DNA of 41,362 bases from CAZHWR01 sp964536085 (GTDB lineage: Bacteria > Bacillota > Clostridia > Oscillospirales > Ruminococcaceae): assembly GCA_964536085.1 (NCBI GenBank), contig CAZHWR010000013.1, forward strand, positions 1-41,362. The letters run 5' to 3'. Positions 23,447 through 31,392 of this stretch are shown here, piece after piece. The number at the start of each line of letters is the position of its first letter. Position 1 is the first letter of the stretch. The position numbers and the translations under genes were made by a program. Under the pieces are notes generated by a model, which was not told the DNA's origin, searched no databases, and saw only the letters and a list, made by a program, of their open reading frames with translations.

Positions 23447-24688
23447 CTAATCGATTCCCAGCGAAAGTCTTGCTTCCAGGTCGTCCACATATTGCTTTGC
23501 AAGCCGCGGAGAACGCCCGCCCCTGCGCATTGCGAACTGCTCGGCGCCTCTGTAAAGCGTATCGGAATCGACTGCAAGACCGCGGTCGTCGGCGATAAGT
23601 CGAACGATTTCCAAAAACTTGTCCTTTGCGGGAGCGATAAAAGTTAACGAAAGCCCGAATCTGTCGGACAGGGAAAGGGTTTCATCAATGGTATCCGCCT
23701 TGTGAATTTCGTCGCCCTCGCGGGCGGTAAAGCTTTCTTTGATAAGGTGGCGGCGGTTGGAGGTGGCGTAAATCGCTATATTGTCAGGGCGTTTGACTAT
23801 CCCGCCTTCCAAAACGGCTTTGAGCATTCCGAAGCTGTCATCGTTTTCGTTGAAGGTGAGGTCGTCAACAAACAGGATAAATTTCAGCGGCACATTCACG
23901 AGCCTTTCGGTAAGCTCGGCAAGACCGTATAGATTTTCCTTATCTATTTGCACAAGCCGCAGACCCATATGAGAGTATTCGTTGAGTATCGCTTTTACGG
24001 TCGAGGATTTTCCCGTGCCTCTGTCGCCGTACAGCAGAACGTTGTTATACGGCTTGCCCTTTAAAAACGCAAGCGTGTTGTTTACTATTTTCGTGCGTTG
24101 CATTTCATATTGCTTTAGTTCGCAAAGCCGTATAGGATCGGGATTTTCAACGGGGGTCAAAACATATCGTCCGTTTTTCTGTTCAAATGAAAACGCCTTG
24201 CATCGGGCGTATTCCCCAAAGCCGAAAGCGCGGTAAAAGGTTTTTGCGCTTTCAAAGCCGACCGATTTGTCGTTTGTGGAGTAAAAATCGGGAAGCGCGG
24301 CCGTTCTTTCGGCGTTTTCGGGATACTTTTCATTCAGGTATGCTTTTATGTCTGACGAAGTGATGTCTGATGTGAGGTTCAGCGCGCGTATGTCGTTTTC
24401 GGCGGCGCGCAGGATAAATTCGGGAATATTGTCATTTGCAGCGCATGCGCGCGCAAATTCGGAATCGGAGTATTTTATGATATCGTTGATGTAGCTTTTT
24501 AAATCACCCGAGCAGGTGTTGTAAAGAATGCTGCAAAAGCCGCAGAATTTGTTTACTGCTGCGGAGTAGTCGCTATCATCGCAGACAGCGGTTAGCGTAT
24601 CTTCAAGCGCTGAAAGCAGTGCGTCGTCGGTTTTATATACCGAGAGCGCCGACAGTAAAAAGCGTACGCTTTGGAGATCTGTGTTCAT
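23447..24688 (-). CDS. DUF815-family AAA ATPase
   Basis: A 413-residue protein. The N-terminal 190 residues are mainly helical with no known motif. The C-terminal part is a DUF815 P-loop domain: NNVLLYGDRGTGKSSTVKAI (Walker A), FILFVDDLTF (Walker B), and IAIYATSNRRHLI (sensor 1 region). It ends with a helical lid including RRGGRSPRLAKQYVDDL. The family occurs widely as a cytoplasmic ATPase of unknown role. The ATG at 24688 follows CAGGAGG with somewhat long spacing (12 nt). It is the first gene of a probable three-gene unit with the binding lipoprotein and antiporter. Confidence 0.9.
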   Translation of the reverse strand: MNTDLQSVRFLLSALSVYKTDDALLSALEDTLTAVCDDSDYSAAVNKFCGFCSILYNTCSGDLKSYINDIIKYSDSEFARACAANDNIPEFILRAAENDIRALNLTSDITSSDIKAYLNEKYPENAERTAALPDFYSTNDKSVGFESAKTFYRAFGFGEYARCKAFSFEQKNGRYVLTPVENPDPIRLCELKQYEMQRTKIVNNTLAFLKGKPYNNVLLYGDRGTGKSSTVKAILNEYSHMGLRLVQIDKENLYGLAELTERLVNVPLKFILFVDDLTFNENDDSFGMLKAVLEGGIVKRPDNIAIYATSNRRHLIKESFTAREGDEIHKADTIDETLSLSDRFGLSLTFIAPAKDKFLEIVRLIADDRGLAVDSDTLYRGAEQFAMRRGGRSPRLAKQYVDDLEARLSLGID

Positions 24689-24926
24689 ATTTACGGTGAT
24701 CCTCCTGACAGATGCAAAAATTTTGTCCGGGAAAGTGTTCCGATGAAAAACAATTTAAATTTTTGCTTTTTCTTTTATTAATCTTACCCCTTTTTGTCGT
24801 AGTTTGCAACAAACCGGGCGTAAAAAACTCGGCTCGTTATCGCGGCAAATATATACATTTTGACGTTTTAAACAGAAAAAGTTCTTGATAATATGGCGAT
24901 TTCTATATTGAATTCGGATAAAGCTA

Positions 24927-24956
24927 TTGACTGCGGCGCGCAAAATTTACTATAAT
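24927..24956 (+). promoter_or_regulatory. Promoter of the ilvBNC operon
   Basis: TTGACT (24927-24932), 18 nt and TATAAT (24951-24956) lie 36 nt before the ilvB start. The leader is too short for a T-box or attenuator. The rest of the 24689-24992 gap (304 bases) holds only this promoter and AT-rich sequence; no other feature is seen. Confidence 0.85.
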
Positions 24957-24992
24957 GAATAGTAAACAAATATCATGGGAGTAGGATAAGTT

Positions 24993-26612
24993 ATGTTGGC
25001 AGCACTTGCTATGGTTAAATGCCTTCAGGCAGAGGGAATAAAAGATATTTTCGGATATCCGGGCGCCGCTATCTGCCCTTTTTACGACGCGCTTATCGGT
25101 TCGGGTATTCGTCACGTGCTTGTGCGCCAGGAGCAAAACGCCGCGCACGCCGCTTCGGGTTACGCGCGCATGACTGGTAAGCCCGCCGTGTGCGTCGCTA
25201 CGTCCGGCCCCGGCGCGACCAATCTGATAACAGGAATAGCCACGGCGTACTCCGATTCTATCCCGATGGTTGCGATAACAGGTCAGGTCTCGACCGACCA
25301 GATTGGGCGCGACGTTTTTCAGGAAGCGGATATTACGGGCGCGGCTGAGCCGTTTGTCAAGCACAGCTACTTGATTAAAGACGCGCGCGACATTCCGCGT
25401 GTATTCAAAGAAGCGTTTTATATAGCAGGCTCGGGAAGACCGGGTCCGGTTTTAATCGACGTTCCGGTTGACATTCAGCAGTCTGACATTAAGTTTGAGT
25501 ATCCCGAATCGGTGGATATCAGAGGATATAAGCCCAGCGTCAAGGGTCATCCTTTGCAGATAAAAAGGGTGTTGTCCGCGATATCTGCGGCGAAAAAGCC
25601 GATTATATGCGCGGGCGGCGGAGTTTTTGCATGCGGTGCGCAAAAAGCGCTTGTTCAGTTCGCCGAAAGGTGCGATATCCCTGTTATAACCACTATGATG
25701 GGTATCGGAAGTATCCCTTCCGCTCATCCGCTTTGCTTCGGAATGCTCGGAACGTACGGCGTAAAGGTGGCAAACTACGCTATCAATCAGGCGGATCTGC
25801 TGATTTTGATCGGCGCCAGGGTGGGAGACAGGGCGGTCACCGCGCCCAACACTATCGTTGAGTCGACTAAAATTATCCATATAGATATCGACCCGGCGGA
25901 AATCGGCAAAAATATGGACGTTCACATTCCGCTCGTGGGCGACGCGAAGATAATATTAAAACAGCTTATTTCCAAAGTTGAGGGCAAATTTGACCGTTCG
26001 GTCTGGAAAAACGAGCTTTGCAGCGTTAAGACCGAAAGCGAAAAGCCTGTTTGCGAAAAAAGCGGATTCATAAATCCCAAGCTCTTTATGCAAACGCTTT
26101 CGAGCTTGGCTGAAGACGACTGCGTGGCTGTTGCGGACGTAGGTCAGAATCAGATTTGGAGCACCAACTGCTTTGAAGTGAAAAACGGGCGGTTTTTCAC
26201 AACCGGCGGCATGGGAACGATGGGATATTCGCTCGGCGCGGCGCTCGGCGCAAAGGTCGCGGACGATTCAAGGCAGGTGATTGCCGTCTGCGGTGACGGA
26301 AGCTTTCAGATGCAGATGATGGAGCTTGCCACAATGTGCCAGCACAACATCGGCGTTAAGATAATAATAATGCGAAACAATCGGCTCGGTATGGTCAGAG
26401 AGCTTCAGAAAAATATGTACGACGGCAAATACGAAGCGGTATTTCTGGACGGAAGCCCCGACTTTGTGGCGCTTGCGGGCGCTTACGGAATACCGGCTCT
26501 GAGAATATCGGAAAACAGCGAAATAGCTTCGGCGGTAAAACAGGCGTTTGACCATAAGGGAACGTTTTTGCTGGAATGCGTTATCGATCCCGAAGCGCCG
26601 TCTTTACTTTAA
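24993..26612 (+). CDS. ilvB: Acetolactate synthase, large catalytic subunit
   Basis: A 539-residue thiamine-diphosphate enzyme that condenses pyruvate to acetolactate (or with 2-ketobutyrate), the first shared step to valine, leucine and isoleucine. Visible motifs are the N-terminal FGYPGAAICPFYDAL, the catalytic Glu of VRQEQNAAHAASGYAR, the ATSGPGATNLITG pattern, and the TPP-binding VCGDGSFQMQM ... NNRLG. Length is slightly short of the usual 550-570. The ATG at 24993 follows GGGAG...GGA and sits just downstream of a strong promoter. The small subunit gene follows after 15 nt. Confidence 0.97.
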   Translation: MLAALAMVKCLQAEGIKDIFGYPGAAICPFYDALIGSGIRHVLVRQEQNAAHAASGYARMTGKPAVCVATSGPGATNLITGIATAYSDSIPMVAITGQVSTDQIGRDVFQEADITGAAEPFVKHSYLIKDARDIPRVFKEAFYIAGSGRPGPVLIDVPVDIQQSDIKFEYPESVDIRGYKPSVKGHPLQIKRVLSAISAAKKPIICAGGGVFACGAQKALVQFAERCDIPVITTMMGIGSIPSAHPLCFGMLGTYGVKVANYAINQADLLILIGARVGDRAVTAPNTIVESTKIIHIDIDPAEIGKNMDVHIPLVGDAKIILKQLISKVEGKFDRSVWKNELCSVKTESEKPVCEKSGFINPKLFMQTLSSLAEDDCVAVADVGQNQIWSTNCFEVKNGRFFTTGGMGTMGYSLGAALGAKVADDSRQVIAVCGDGSFQMQMMELATMCQHNIGVKIIIMRNNRLGMVRELQKNMYDGKYEAVFLDGSPDFVALAGAYGIPALRISENSEIASAVKQAFDHKGTFLLECVIDPEAPSLL

Positions 26613-26627
26613 AGGAATGATGATTTT

Positions 26628-27128
26628 ATGAAGCATACGATTTCGATTTTGGTGGAAAACCATCCGGGCGTCCTTTCGCGGATTTCCGGTCTGTTTTCCC
26701 GCAGAAGCTTTAATATTGAAAGTCTCGCCGTCGGCGTGACGGACGACCCTACGGTTTCGAGAATCACAATAATCGTGGAGGGTAACGAATACACCGTTGA
26801 ACAGATCGAAAAACAGCTAAATAAGCTTATAGACGTTATCAAGCTCAAAACGCTCGCTCCTGATGAGATGATATGCCGCGAGCTTATGCTTGTGAAAGTT
26901 TCGGCGAGCGCCGACGAACGCGGTGAGATTATAAGCATAATAAAGGTGATGGGCGGAAAAATCTGCGATATCACCCGAACCACAATGTCGATAGAAATAT
27001 CGGCGTCGTCAGACGAGCTTAACAATACGCTCGAAATACTCAAGCCGTACGGTATAAAAGAGGTCGTAAGAACGGGAACGATAGCCGCGCAAAAGGGCAG
27101 TGAATCGATATCCGCTCAAAAAAGCTGA
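26628..27128 (+). CDS. ilvN: Acetolactate synthase, small regulatory subunit
   Basis: A 166-residue regulatory subunit that confers valine feedback. The ACT domain is plain at the N-terminus (ISILVENHPGVLSRISGLFS, then RRSFNIESLAVGVTDDP), followed by the C-terminal domain (LMLVKVSASADERGEII). The ATG follows AAAGGA. It lies between ilvB and ilvC in one operon. Confidence 0.97.
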   Translation: MKHTISILVENHPGVLSRISGLFSRRSFNIESLAVGVTDDPTVSRITIIVEGNEYTVEQIEKQLNKLIDVIKLKTLAPDEMICRELMLVKVSASADERGEIISIIKVMGGKICDITRTTMSIEISASSDELNNTLEILKPYGIKEVVRTGTIAAQKGSESISAQKS

Positions 27129-27150
27129 AAAGGTTATTTAACCTTTCAGC
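27124..27150 (+). other. Intercistronic hairpin between ilvN and ilvC
   Basis: GCTGAAA-A-GGTTA pairs with TAACC-TTTCAGC (12 bp with one bulged A), starting inside the ilvN stop region. No T run follows. A second weaker stem (27171-27199) precedes the ilvC ribosome site. They probably mark RNA processing or stability. Confidence 0.5.
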
Positions 27151-27220
27151 ATATAGACATAATAATTTATGCAGTTTGCGGCGGTGTCCGCACTTCTGCC
27201 AGAAGAAAGGATTGTTTTAA

Positions 27221-28219
27221 ATGGCATTGAAAATTTTTTATGAAAGCGACTGCAATTTAAGTCTGCTTGACGGCAAAACCGTAGCCGTTATCGGATACGG
27301 AAGCCAGGGTCACGCTCATGCTCTCAATCTGCATGAAAGCGGAGTTGATGTTATCGTAGGCCTTTACGAGGGCAGCAAATCGTGGGCAAAAGCCGAGGCA
27401 TCGGGCTTGAAGGTCATGACGACCGCCGAAGCTGCGAAAACCGCAGATTTTATCATGATGCTCGTTCCCGATGAAAAGCAGGCTGATCTTTACAAATCAA
27501 GCATTGCGCCGTATCTTACCGCAGGCAAAACGCTCGCGTTTGCGCACGGCTTTAATATTCACTTCCAGCAGATCGTTCCTCCCTCGGATGTCGATGTTGT
27601 TATGATCGCGCCCAAGGGTCCCGGTCACACCGTTCGTTCGGAATATGTTGCGGGCAAGGGCGTTCCCTGCCTTTACGCCGTTCATCAGGACGCATCCGGC
27701 AGAGCTACCGACATGGCGCTTGCGTATGCCGCAGGTATCGGCGGAGCAAGAGCAGCTGTTTTGGAAACAACCTTCCGCGTTGAAACAGAAACCGACCTGT
27801 TCGGTGAACAGGCCGTTTTGTGCGGCGGAGTTACCGCTTTGATGCAGGCGGGCTTTGAAACGCTCGTTGAAGCAGGATATGATCCGAGAAACGCTTATTT
27901 TGAATGCATTCATGAAATGAAGCTCATCGTTGACCTTATCTATCACGGCGGCTTTTCTGAAATGCGCTATTCGATTTCCGACACTGCTGAGTTCGGAGAT
28001 TATGAAACAGGCAAGCGCATTATAACCGATGAAACAAAGAAAGAGATGAAAAAAGTCCTTTCCGAGATTCAGGACGGCACGTTTGCAACAAAATGGATTG
28101 CCGAAAACAAAAACGGCAGAGCCCATTTCAACGCCACAAAGCGTCTTAAGGCTGAGCATCAGCTTGAATCTGTCGGCAAAGAGCTCAGAAAAATGTATTC
28201 GTGGAGCGACGATAAATAA
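27221..28219 (+). CDS. ilvC: Ketol-acid reductoisomerase
   Basis: A 332-residue class I enzyme that converts acetolactate to dihydroxyisovalerate with NAD(P)H and magnesium. The Rossmann motif GYGSQGHAHALNL lies near residue 25, the metal and substrate residues are in ETDLFGEQAVLCGG and YFECIHEMKLIVDLIYHGG, and the C-terminal knotted domain is complete. The ATG follows AGAAAGGA. It closes the ilvB-ilvN-ilvC operon; ilvD is not in this window. Confidence 0.97.
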   Translation: MALKIFYESDCNLSLLDGKTVAVIGYGSQGHAHALNLHESGVDVIVGLYEGSKSWAKAEASGLKVMTTAEAAKTADFIMMLVPDEKQADLYKSSIAPYLTAGKTLAFAHGFNIHFQQIVPPSDVDVVMIAPKGPGHTVRSEYVAGKGVPCLYAVHQDASGRATDMALAYAAGIGGARAAVLETTFRVETETDLFGEQAVLCGGVTALMQAGFETLVEAGYDPRNAYFECIHEMKLIVDLIYHGGFSEMRYSISDTAEFGDYETGKRIITDETKKEMKKVLSEIQDGTFATKWIAENKNGRAHFNATKRLKAEHQLESVGKELRKMYSWSDDK

Positions 28220-28231
28220 TAGTTCAGTAAT

Positions 28232-28265
28232 AAAAAAATCCGGCGTTTTAACGCCGGATTTTTTT
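28232..28265. terminator. Terminator of the ilv operon
   Basis: AAAAAAATCCGGCGT pairs perfectly with ACGCCGGATTTTTTT around a 4-nt loop. Confidence 0.93.
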
Positions 28266-28277
28266 ATTTATATTGGA

Positions 28278-28927
28278 TTAAAAACACTGAGATGAAAATA
28301 TTTTCAACGGTAAGAAAAAATATTTCTTATTGCTTTTGCTTTTAGAGTTTGTACGCATAAAGTCTAAAATTGATTCAAAATTATCAATAATAAAATTCTG
28401 GGTAGCATTGTTATATAAATTAATTGTATATTCACCGTACATGCCCGTGCGTCGTTCAACCGAGATACCGATAGATGTGCCAATTTCGGTAGGTATTCTG
28501 TAATTGCGCTCGTTAAAATGAATAATGGACAGCGCATTGATAACGATAAGCCAATCGGTTATGTTCGCTGTTTTCAGTTTTTGCATATTGGTGTTTGGTT
28601 TAATACTGTTAATGCGGTTTACAATTTCTGTAATTGAAACTGGTAATGACGAGTAGCTGAAGCGTTCTAACTCTGCGGCAGTAATACTGAATTTATCAAG
28701 TTTACGCTTACCGCCTGTGATGCCGCCGTTATCAATAATCTGCTGTAATATGTCATTTACAAAAAACAGGCATCGTGAAACATTGACATTGTTTTTAAGT
28801 CGCTTTCCGCGGCGGGAGTATCGATAAAAGAATTATTGCCGATTGTTATTTTATATATACAATTTTGCGCGTTTTTAACAAGCTCTAAATTTATAATATA
28901 ATTCTCCGCGTATAGTTTTAGATTTAT
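28278..28927 (-). pseudogene. Broken gene of unknown family
   Basis: A degraded reading of about 215 residues with no start codon. From 28927 one frame gives NLKLYAENYIINLELVKN and FIDTPAAESDLKTMSMFHD, then stops at TAA just after a run of six A (plus strand 28761-28766). Adding one base there restores the frame, which continues VNDILQQIIDNGG ... ITDWLIVINALSI ... PTEIGTSIGISVERR ... GEYTINLYNNATQNFIIDN to the stop at 28278. The C-terminal pattern (ITDWL, then a GIS-x-ERR and Tyr-rich part) resembles clostridial hypothetical proteins, perhaps with a winged-helix end, but I cannot name the family. The part from 28586 alone (102 codons, ATG) is intact. An ATA where the start would be expected supports decay rather than only a sequencing error. 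Confidence 0.7.
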
Positions 28928-28974
28928 CCGTTAATTAGCGATATTTACGGCAAAGCTGAACAAACGGTAATAAA

Positions 28975-29553
28975 CTAATACTCTCTGATGCTGGCGATGA
29001 CCTTGCCGAGGATGGCGACCTCGTCGACGATAATAGGTTCAAAATCGTCGTTTTCGGGCTGCAACCTGAAATGACCGTTTTCCTTATAAAACCGTTTCAC
29101 GGTGGCTTCCTCGCTGTCAACAAGCGCTACGACGATTTCGCCGTTTTCAGCCATGGGGGTGCGGCGGACGATGACTATGTCGCCGTCGAGAATGCCGGCG
29201 TTTATCATGCTTTCACCGCGCACATGCAGCGCAAAGAGATTTTTCGGGTCACCCTTGTAGCCGGTGTAGGTTATATAACCGTCGATATTTTCAATAGCCG
29301 TTATCGGAAGCCCTGCGGTTACCGTTCCAATAACCGGTACGTTTGCCGACGGACTTATGGGAAGCCGCAAAGTCCTGTTCTGCCCGCTTGTTTTTTCAAG
29401 ATAGCCTTCGTCCACAAGCTGATTTATATATTTATGTACTGTTGAGGTGGACTTGATTTTAAGGTCGCGGCAGATTTCCCTTACTGTCGGCGGAATGTCA
29501 CCAACGGCGCGGGATTGGATGTATGCGAGAATTTTTTCGGCTGTTTCGTGCAA
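28975..29553 (-). CDS. lexA: SOS repressor LexA
   Basis: A 192-residue LexA. The N-terminal winged helix (PPTVREICRDLKIKSTSTVH) binds DNA. The autocleavage bond Ala80-Gly81 lies in GTVTAGLPI, and the catalytic dyad is Ser115 (RGESMINAG) and Lys153 (EATVKRF). It represses DNA-damage genes until RecA filaments trigger self-cleavage. The start is a TTG at 29553 following AAAGGAGGA with 8-nt spacing. Its own promoter carries a LexA box overlapping the -35, so it is autoregulated, and uvrB in this window has a matching box. Confidence 0.97.
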   Translation of the reverse strand: MHETAEKILAYIQSRAVGDIPPTVREICRDLKIKSTSTVHKYINQLVDEGYLEKTSGQNRTLRLPISPSANVPVIGTVTAGLPITAIENIDGYITYTGYKGDPKNLFALHVRGESMINAGILDGDIVIVRRTPMAENGEIVVALVDSEEATVKRFYKENGHFRLQPENDDFEPIIVDEVAILGKVIASIREY

Positions 29554-29597
29554 GAGGTCGTCCTCCTTTTCAAATGAATAACAAATCTTACAATGCT

Positions 29598-29626
29598 ATT
29601 CTACCACAGATGTTCTCAAAATGCAA
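29598..29626 (-). promoter_or_regulatory. lexA promoter
   Basis: On the minus strand TTGCAT (29626-29621), 17 nt and TAGAAT (29603-29598) precede lexA. A weak second LexA-like half site (GAACATCTGTGG, 29615-29604) lies in the spacer. Confidence 0.75.
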
Positions 29627-29637
29627 ACAATTGTTCG
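29624..29637 (-). promoter_or_regulatory. LexA box upstream of lexA
   Basis: CGAACAATTGTTTG on the minus strand matches GAAC-N4-GTTC with one mismatch and overlaps the -35 element. Confidence 0.75.
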
Positions 29638-29714
29638 GGGAAATTTGCACAAAATTTAACGCTTGTGTCACTGTAAGTTTAAAGATTTGTAATAAACCGG
29701 CGTTATACTATAAG

Positions 29715-29806
29715 CGTACCGAGAGATTGGTACATAGTACCCCTCCTCAAAATATACCCCTATAAACATTGCCCAAAGCTCAGTTTTGGGCAATGTTTAT
29801 TATTCT
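29715..29806 (+). ncRNA. Candidate small RNA with C-rich motifs next to lexA
   Basis: A possible promoter (TTGTAA at 29687, 16 nt, TATAAG at 29709) would start an RNA near 29716-29720. It contains alternative small stems (GTACC/GGTAC or GGTAC-ATA-GTACC), two unpaired C-rich tracts (TACCCCTCCTC and ATACCCCTAT), then a strong terminator hairpin (29764-29798). CCUCCUC can pair with Shine-Dalgarno sequences, as in several Firmicutes regulatory RNAs. No ORF with a ribosome site fits. The promoter is only fair, so this is a hypothesis. Confidence 0.4.
29764..29806 (+). terminator. Intrinsic terminator in the lexA-trkA gap
   Basis: AAACATTGCCCAAA pairs perfectly with TTTGGGCAATGTTT, followed by a T-rich but interrupted tract. 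No plus-strand gene precedes it within the gap, which is one reason to suspect a small RNA. Confidence 0.7.
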
Positions 29807-29811
29807 TACGT

Positions 29812-29855
29812 AAACAAAAGACGGTCTGAAATAAAAACAGACCGTCTTTTGTTTT
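29812..29855. terminator. Bidirectional terminator after the trkA pair
   Basis: AAACAAAAGACGGTCTG and CAGACCGTCTTTTGTTT form a perfect 17-bp stem with a 9-nt loop, touching the stop codon of the minus-strand gene. Confidence 0.9.
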
Positions 29856-30520
29856 TATTTATATTTCAGCTTTAAAATATCCTTGATTTTATGAAGCGCG
29901 CTGTTTTTTGACATTATCAAAACAGTGTCTCCGCTTTCTATGGTGGTGTTTCCGCGGGGGATGATAACTTTACCGCGGCGCGTTATCGATACGACGACCG
30001 AATCGACCGGGAGCTTGATGTCGGCAAGCTGTATGCCGTGATATTTATAATTTTCCGGAATGTCGATTTCACTTATCGAGCTTTCGCCTTTATTTAAGCT
30101 GATAAGCTGCTTGATGTTTTTAGTGTCCACCTCGCGCTCAAACAGCCGAGCAATATTGTCCGTGGAGCTTATGGCATTGTCTACTCCGAGCTGGCGTATT
30201 ACCTCGGTATTCTTGGGGTTATTGACTTTTGCAATGGTTTTTTCAACGTTGAAAAGCCTTTTTGCAAGCTGGCAGGAGATGAGATTGATTTCGTCTTTTC
30301 CGCTGACGCTTATAAAAGCGTCGGCGTTTTTGCAGCCTGCGTCCTCTAAAACGTCAATTGAGGTTCCGTCGCCGTTTATTATCGGAACGTCGAGCTCGTT
30401 TGCAATATTTGTACAGCAGTCTTTGTCAATTTCGATGATAGTCGGAGTGTGACCGTGTTCTTTAAGGGTTTTAGCAAGATAATATCCGACTTTTCCCGCG
30501 CCGACAACAATTACTTTCAT
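29855..30520 (-). CDS. trkA: TrkA/KtrA-type potassium channel regulatory protein (second of pair)
   Basis: A 221-residue cytoplasmic gating subunit for Trk/Ktr potassium uptake. Residues 1-135 are an RCK-N Rossmann domain starting MKVIVVGAGKVGYYLAKTL with the dinucleotide motif GAGKVG and an acidic strand end (IIEIDKD). Residues about 140-221 are a TrkA-C domain (IPENYKYHGIQLADIKLP ... ESGDTVLIMS). Classical TrkA proteins join two such units; here two separate single-unit genes lie in tandem, 51 nt apart. No membrane subunit (TrkH/KtrB) is in the window. The ATG follows AGAAAGGA. Confidence 0.93.
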   Translation of the reverse strand: MKVIVVGAGKVGYYLAKTLKEHGHTPTIIEIDKDCCTNIANELDVPIINGDGTSIDVLEDAGCKNADAFISVSGKDEINLISCQLAKRLFNVEKTIAKVNNPKNTEVIRQLGVDNAISSTDNIARLFEREVDTKNIKQLISLNKGESSISEIDIPENYKYHGIQLADIKLPVDSVVVSITRRGKVIIPRGNTTIESGDTVLIMSKNSALHKIKDILKLKYK

Positions 30521-30571
30521 ATAAGGTTTTCCTTTCTGACGAATTTATACGCTTATAGGTCTGCGCGCCGG

Positions 30572-31192
30572 TCAATCCACGATTTCTGTTACAATCAGCT
30601 TATCAGATGCCAAAAGGCGGAGCTCGTTGAATTTGCATGGAAGCAGAATAGCTCCTTCGCGTATAACGCCGAAAACAGTCTCGTTTTTCCCGAAGGAAAG
30701 CTCGCTTGTTGTTTTTCCCACAAGATGCTTCGGAACGTCAAATGTGGTAAACGTGGTGGTGTTCGAGCCGAAATTCACCCTTTTGACCGAGTCGTTTTCG
30801 TTGAGCGCGCTTCTTACGGCCGAAACGGTGAGGTTTGTGGGGCAGATGGTTTTAAGCCCGAAATGGGAAAACAGGTCCTTGCGCGCGGGGTCGTATATCC
30901 TTGTTATGACAATCGGGATGTTGAAAAATTTCTTTGCAATTTGCGAAACCATGATGTTTATATTGTCATCCGAGCTGACAACGGCTACAGCATCGCAACT
31001 TTCGATACCCGCGCGTCGCAGAACGTCGAGATCGATGGGCACGCCGGAGGTCGTAAAGCCGGAAAACCGTGACGACAGCAGCTTGAAGTTGGATTCGTCA
31101 CGGTCGACTACAGTGACATCGTGGCCGTCGTCGCAAAGAGCGTCGGCAAGCTTCGAGCCGACCTTGCCGCAACCGACAAGTAAAATATTCAT
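30572..31192 (-). CDS. trkA: TrkA/KtrA-type potassium channel regulatory protein (first of pair)
   Basis: A 206-residue protein with the same two-domain plan as its neighbour: RCK-N beginning MNILLVGCGKVGSKLADAL (GCGKVG motif, then VVDRDES at the end of strand two) and a shorter TrkA-C part (FDVPKHLVGKTTSELSF ... ASDKLIVTEIVD). The start at 31192 is preferred over in-frame ATGs further upstream because it fits the family N-terminus, follows CGGAGA, and lies 3' of the promoter at 31239-31267. The two proteins probably form a hetero- or homo-octameric gating ring. Confidence 0.92.
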   Translation of the reverse strand: MNILLVGCGKVGSKLADALCDDGHDVTVVDRDESNFKLLSSRFSGFTTSGVPIDLDVLRRAGIESCDAVAVVSSDDNINIMVSQIAKKFFNIPIVITRIYDPARKDLFSHFGLKTICPTNLTVSAVRSALNENDSVKRVNFGSNTTTFTTFDVPKHLVGKTTSELSFGKNETVFGVIREGAILLPCKFNELRLLASDKLIVTEIVD

Positions 31193-31238
31193 AAGATTAT
31201 ATCTCCGTTTCCATATAAAATGAATACAACGCACTGAA

Positions 31239-31267
31239 ATTATACCGCATAGCATTCGGTTTTTCAA
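31239..31267 (-). promoter_or_regulatory. Promoter of the trkA pair
   Basis: On the minus strand TTGAAA (31267-31262), 17 nt and TATAAT (31244-31239). Confidence 0.85.
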
Positions 31268-31297
31268 CCCTTTTTGTCTGTAAAGGTAATAAATCGC

Positions 31298-31326
31298 TTG
31301 AAATACTGCGGCAATTGGCGTATTAT
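31298..31326 (+). promoter_or_regulatory. Promoter of the DegT/DnrJ aminotransferase
   Basis: TTGAAA (31298-31303), 17 nt and TATTAT (31321-31326), divergent from the trkA promoter with 30 bp between their -35 elements. Confidence 0.7.
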
Positions 31327-31392
31327 ATAAAAACAGGTGTATTTTTCCGAATACGGATAACGCCGAATTGATCGGGGAGATTTTAAATACAT

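Noticed and set aside
24755..24943. 62-codon minus-strand ORF between the DUF815 gene and ilvB
   Set aside because: It overlaps the ilvB promoter, has no ribosome site and no recognisable motif.
24957..24992. T-box or leader-peptide attenuator before ilvB
   Set aside because: Only about 30 nt separate the predicted transcription start from the ATG, with no stem-terminator structure.
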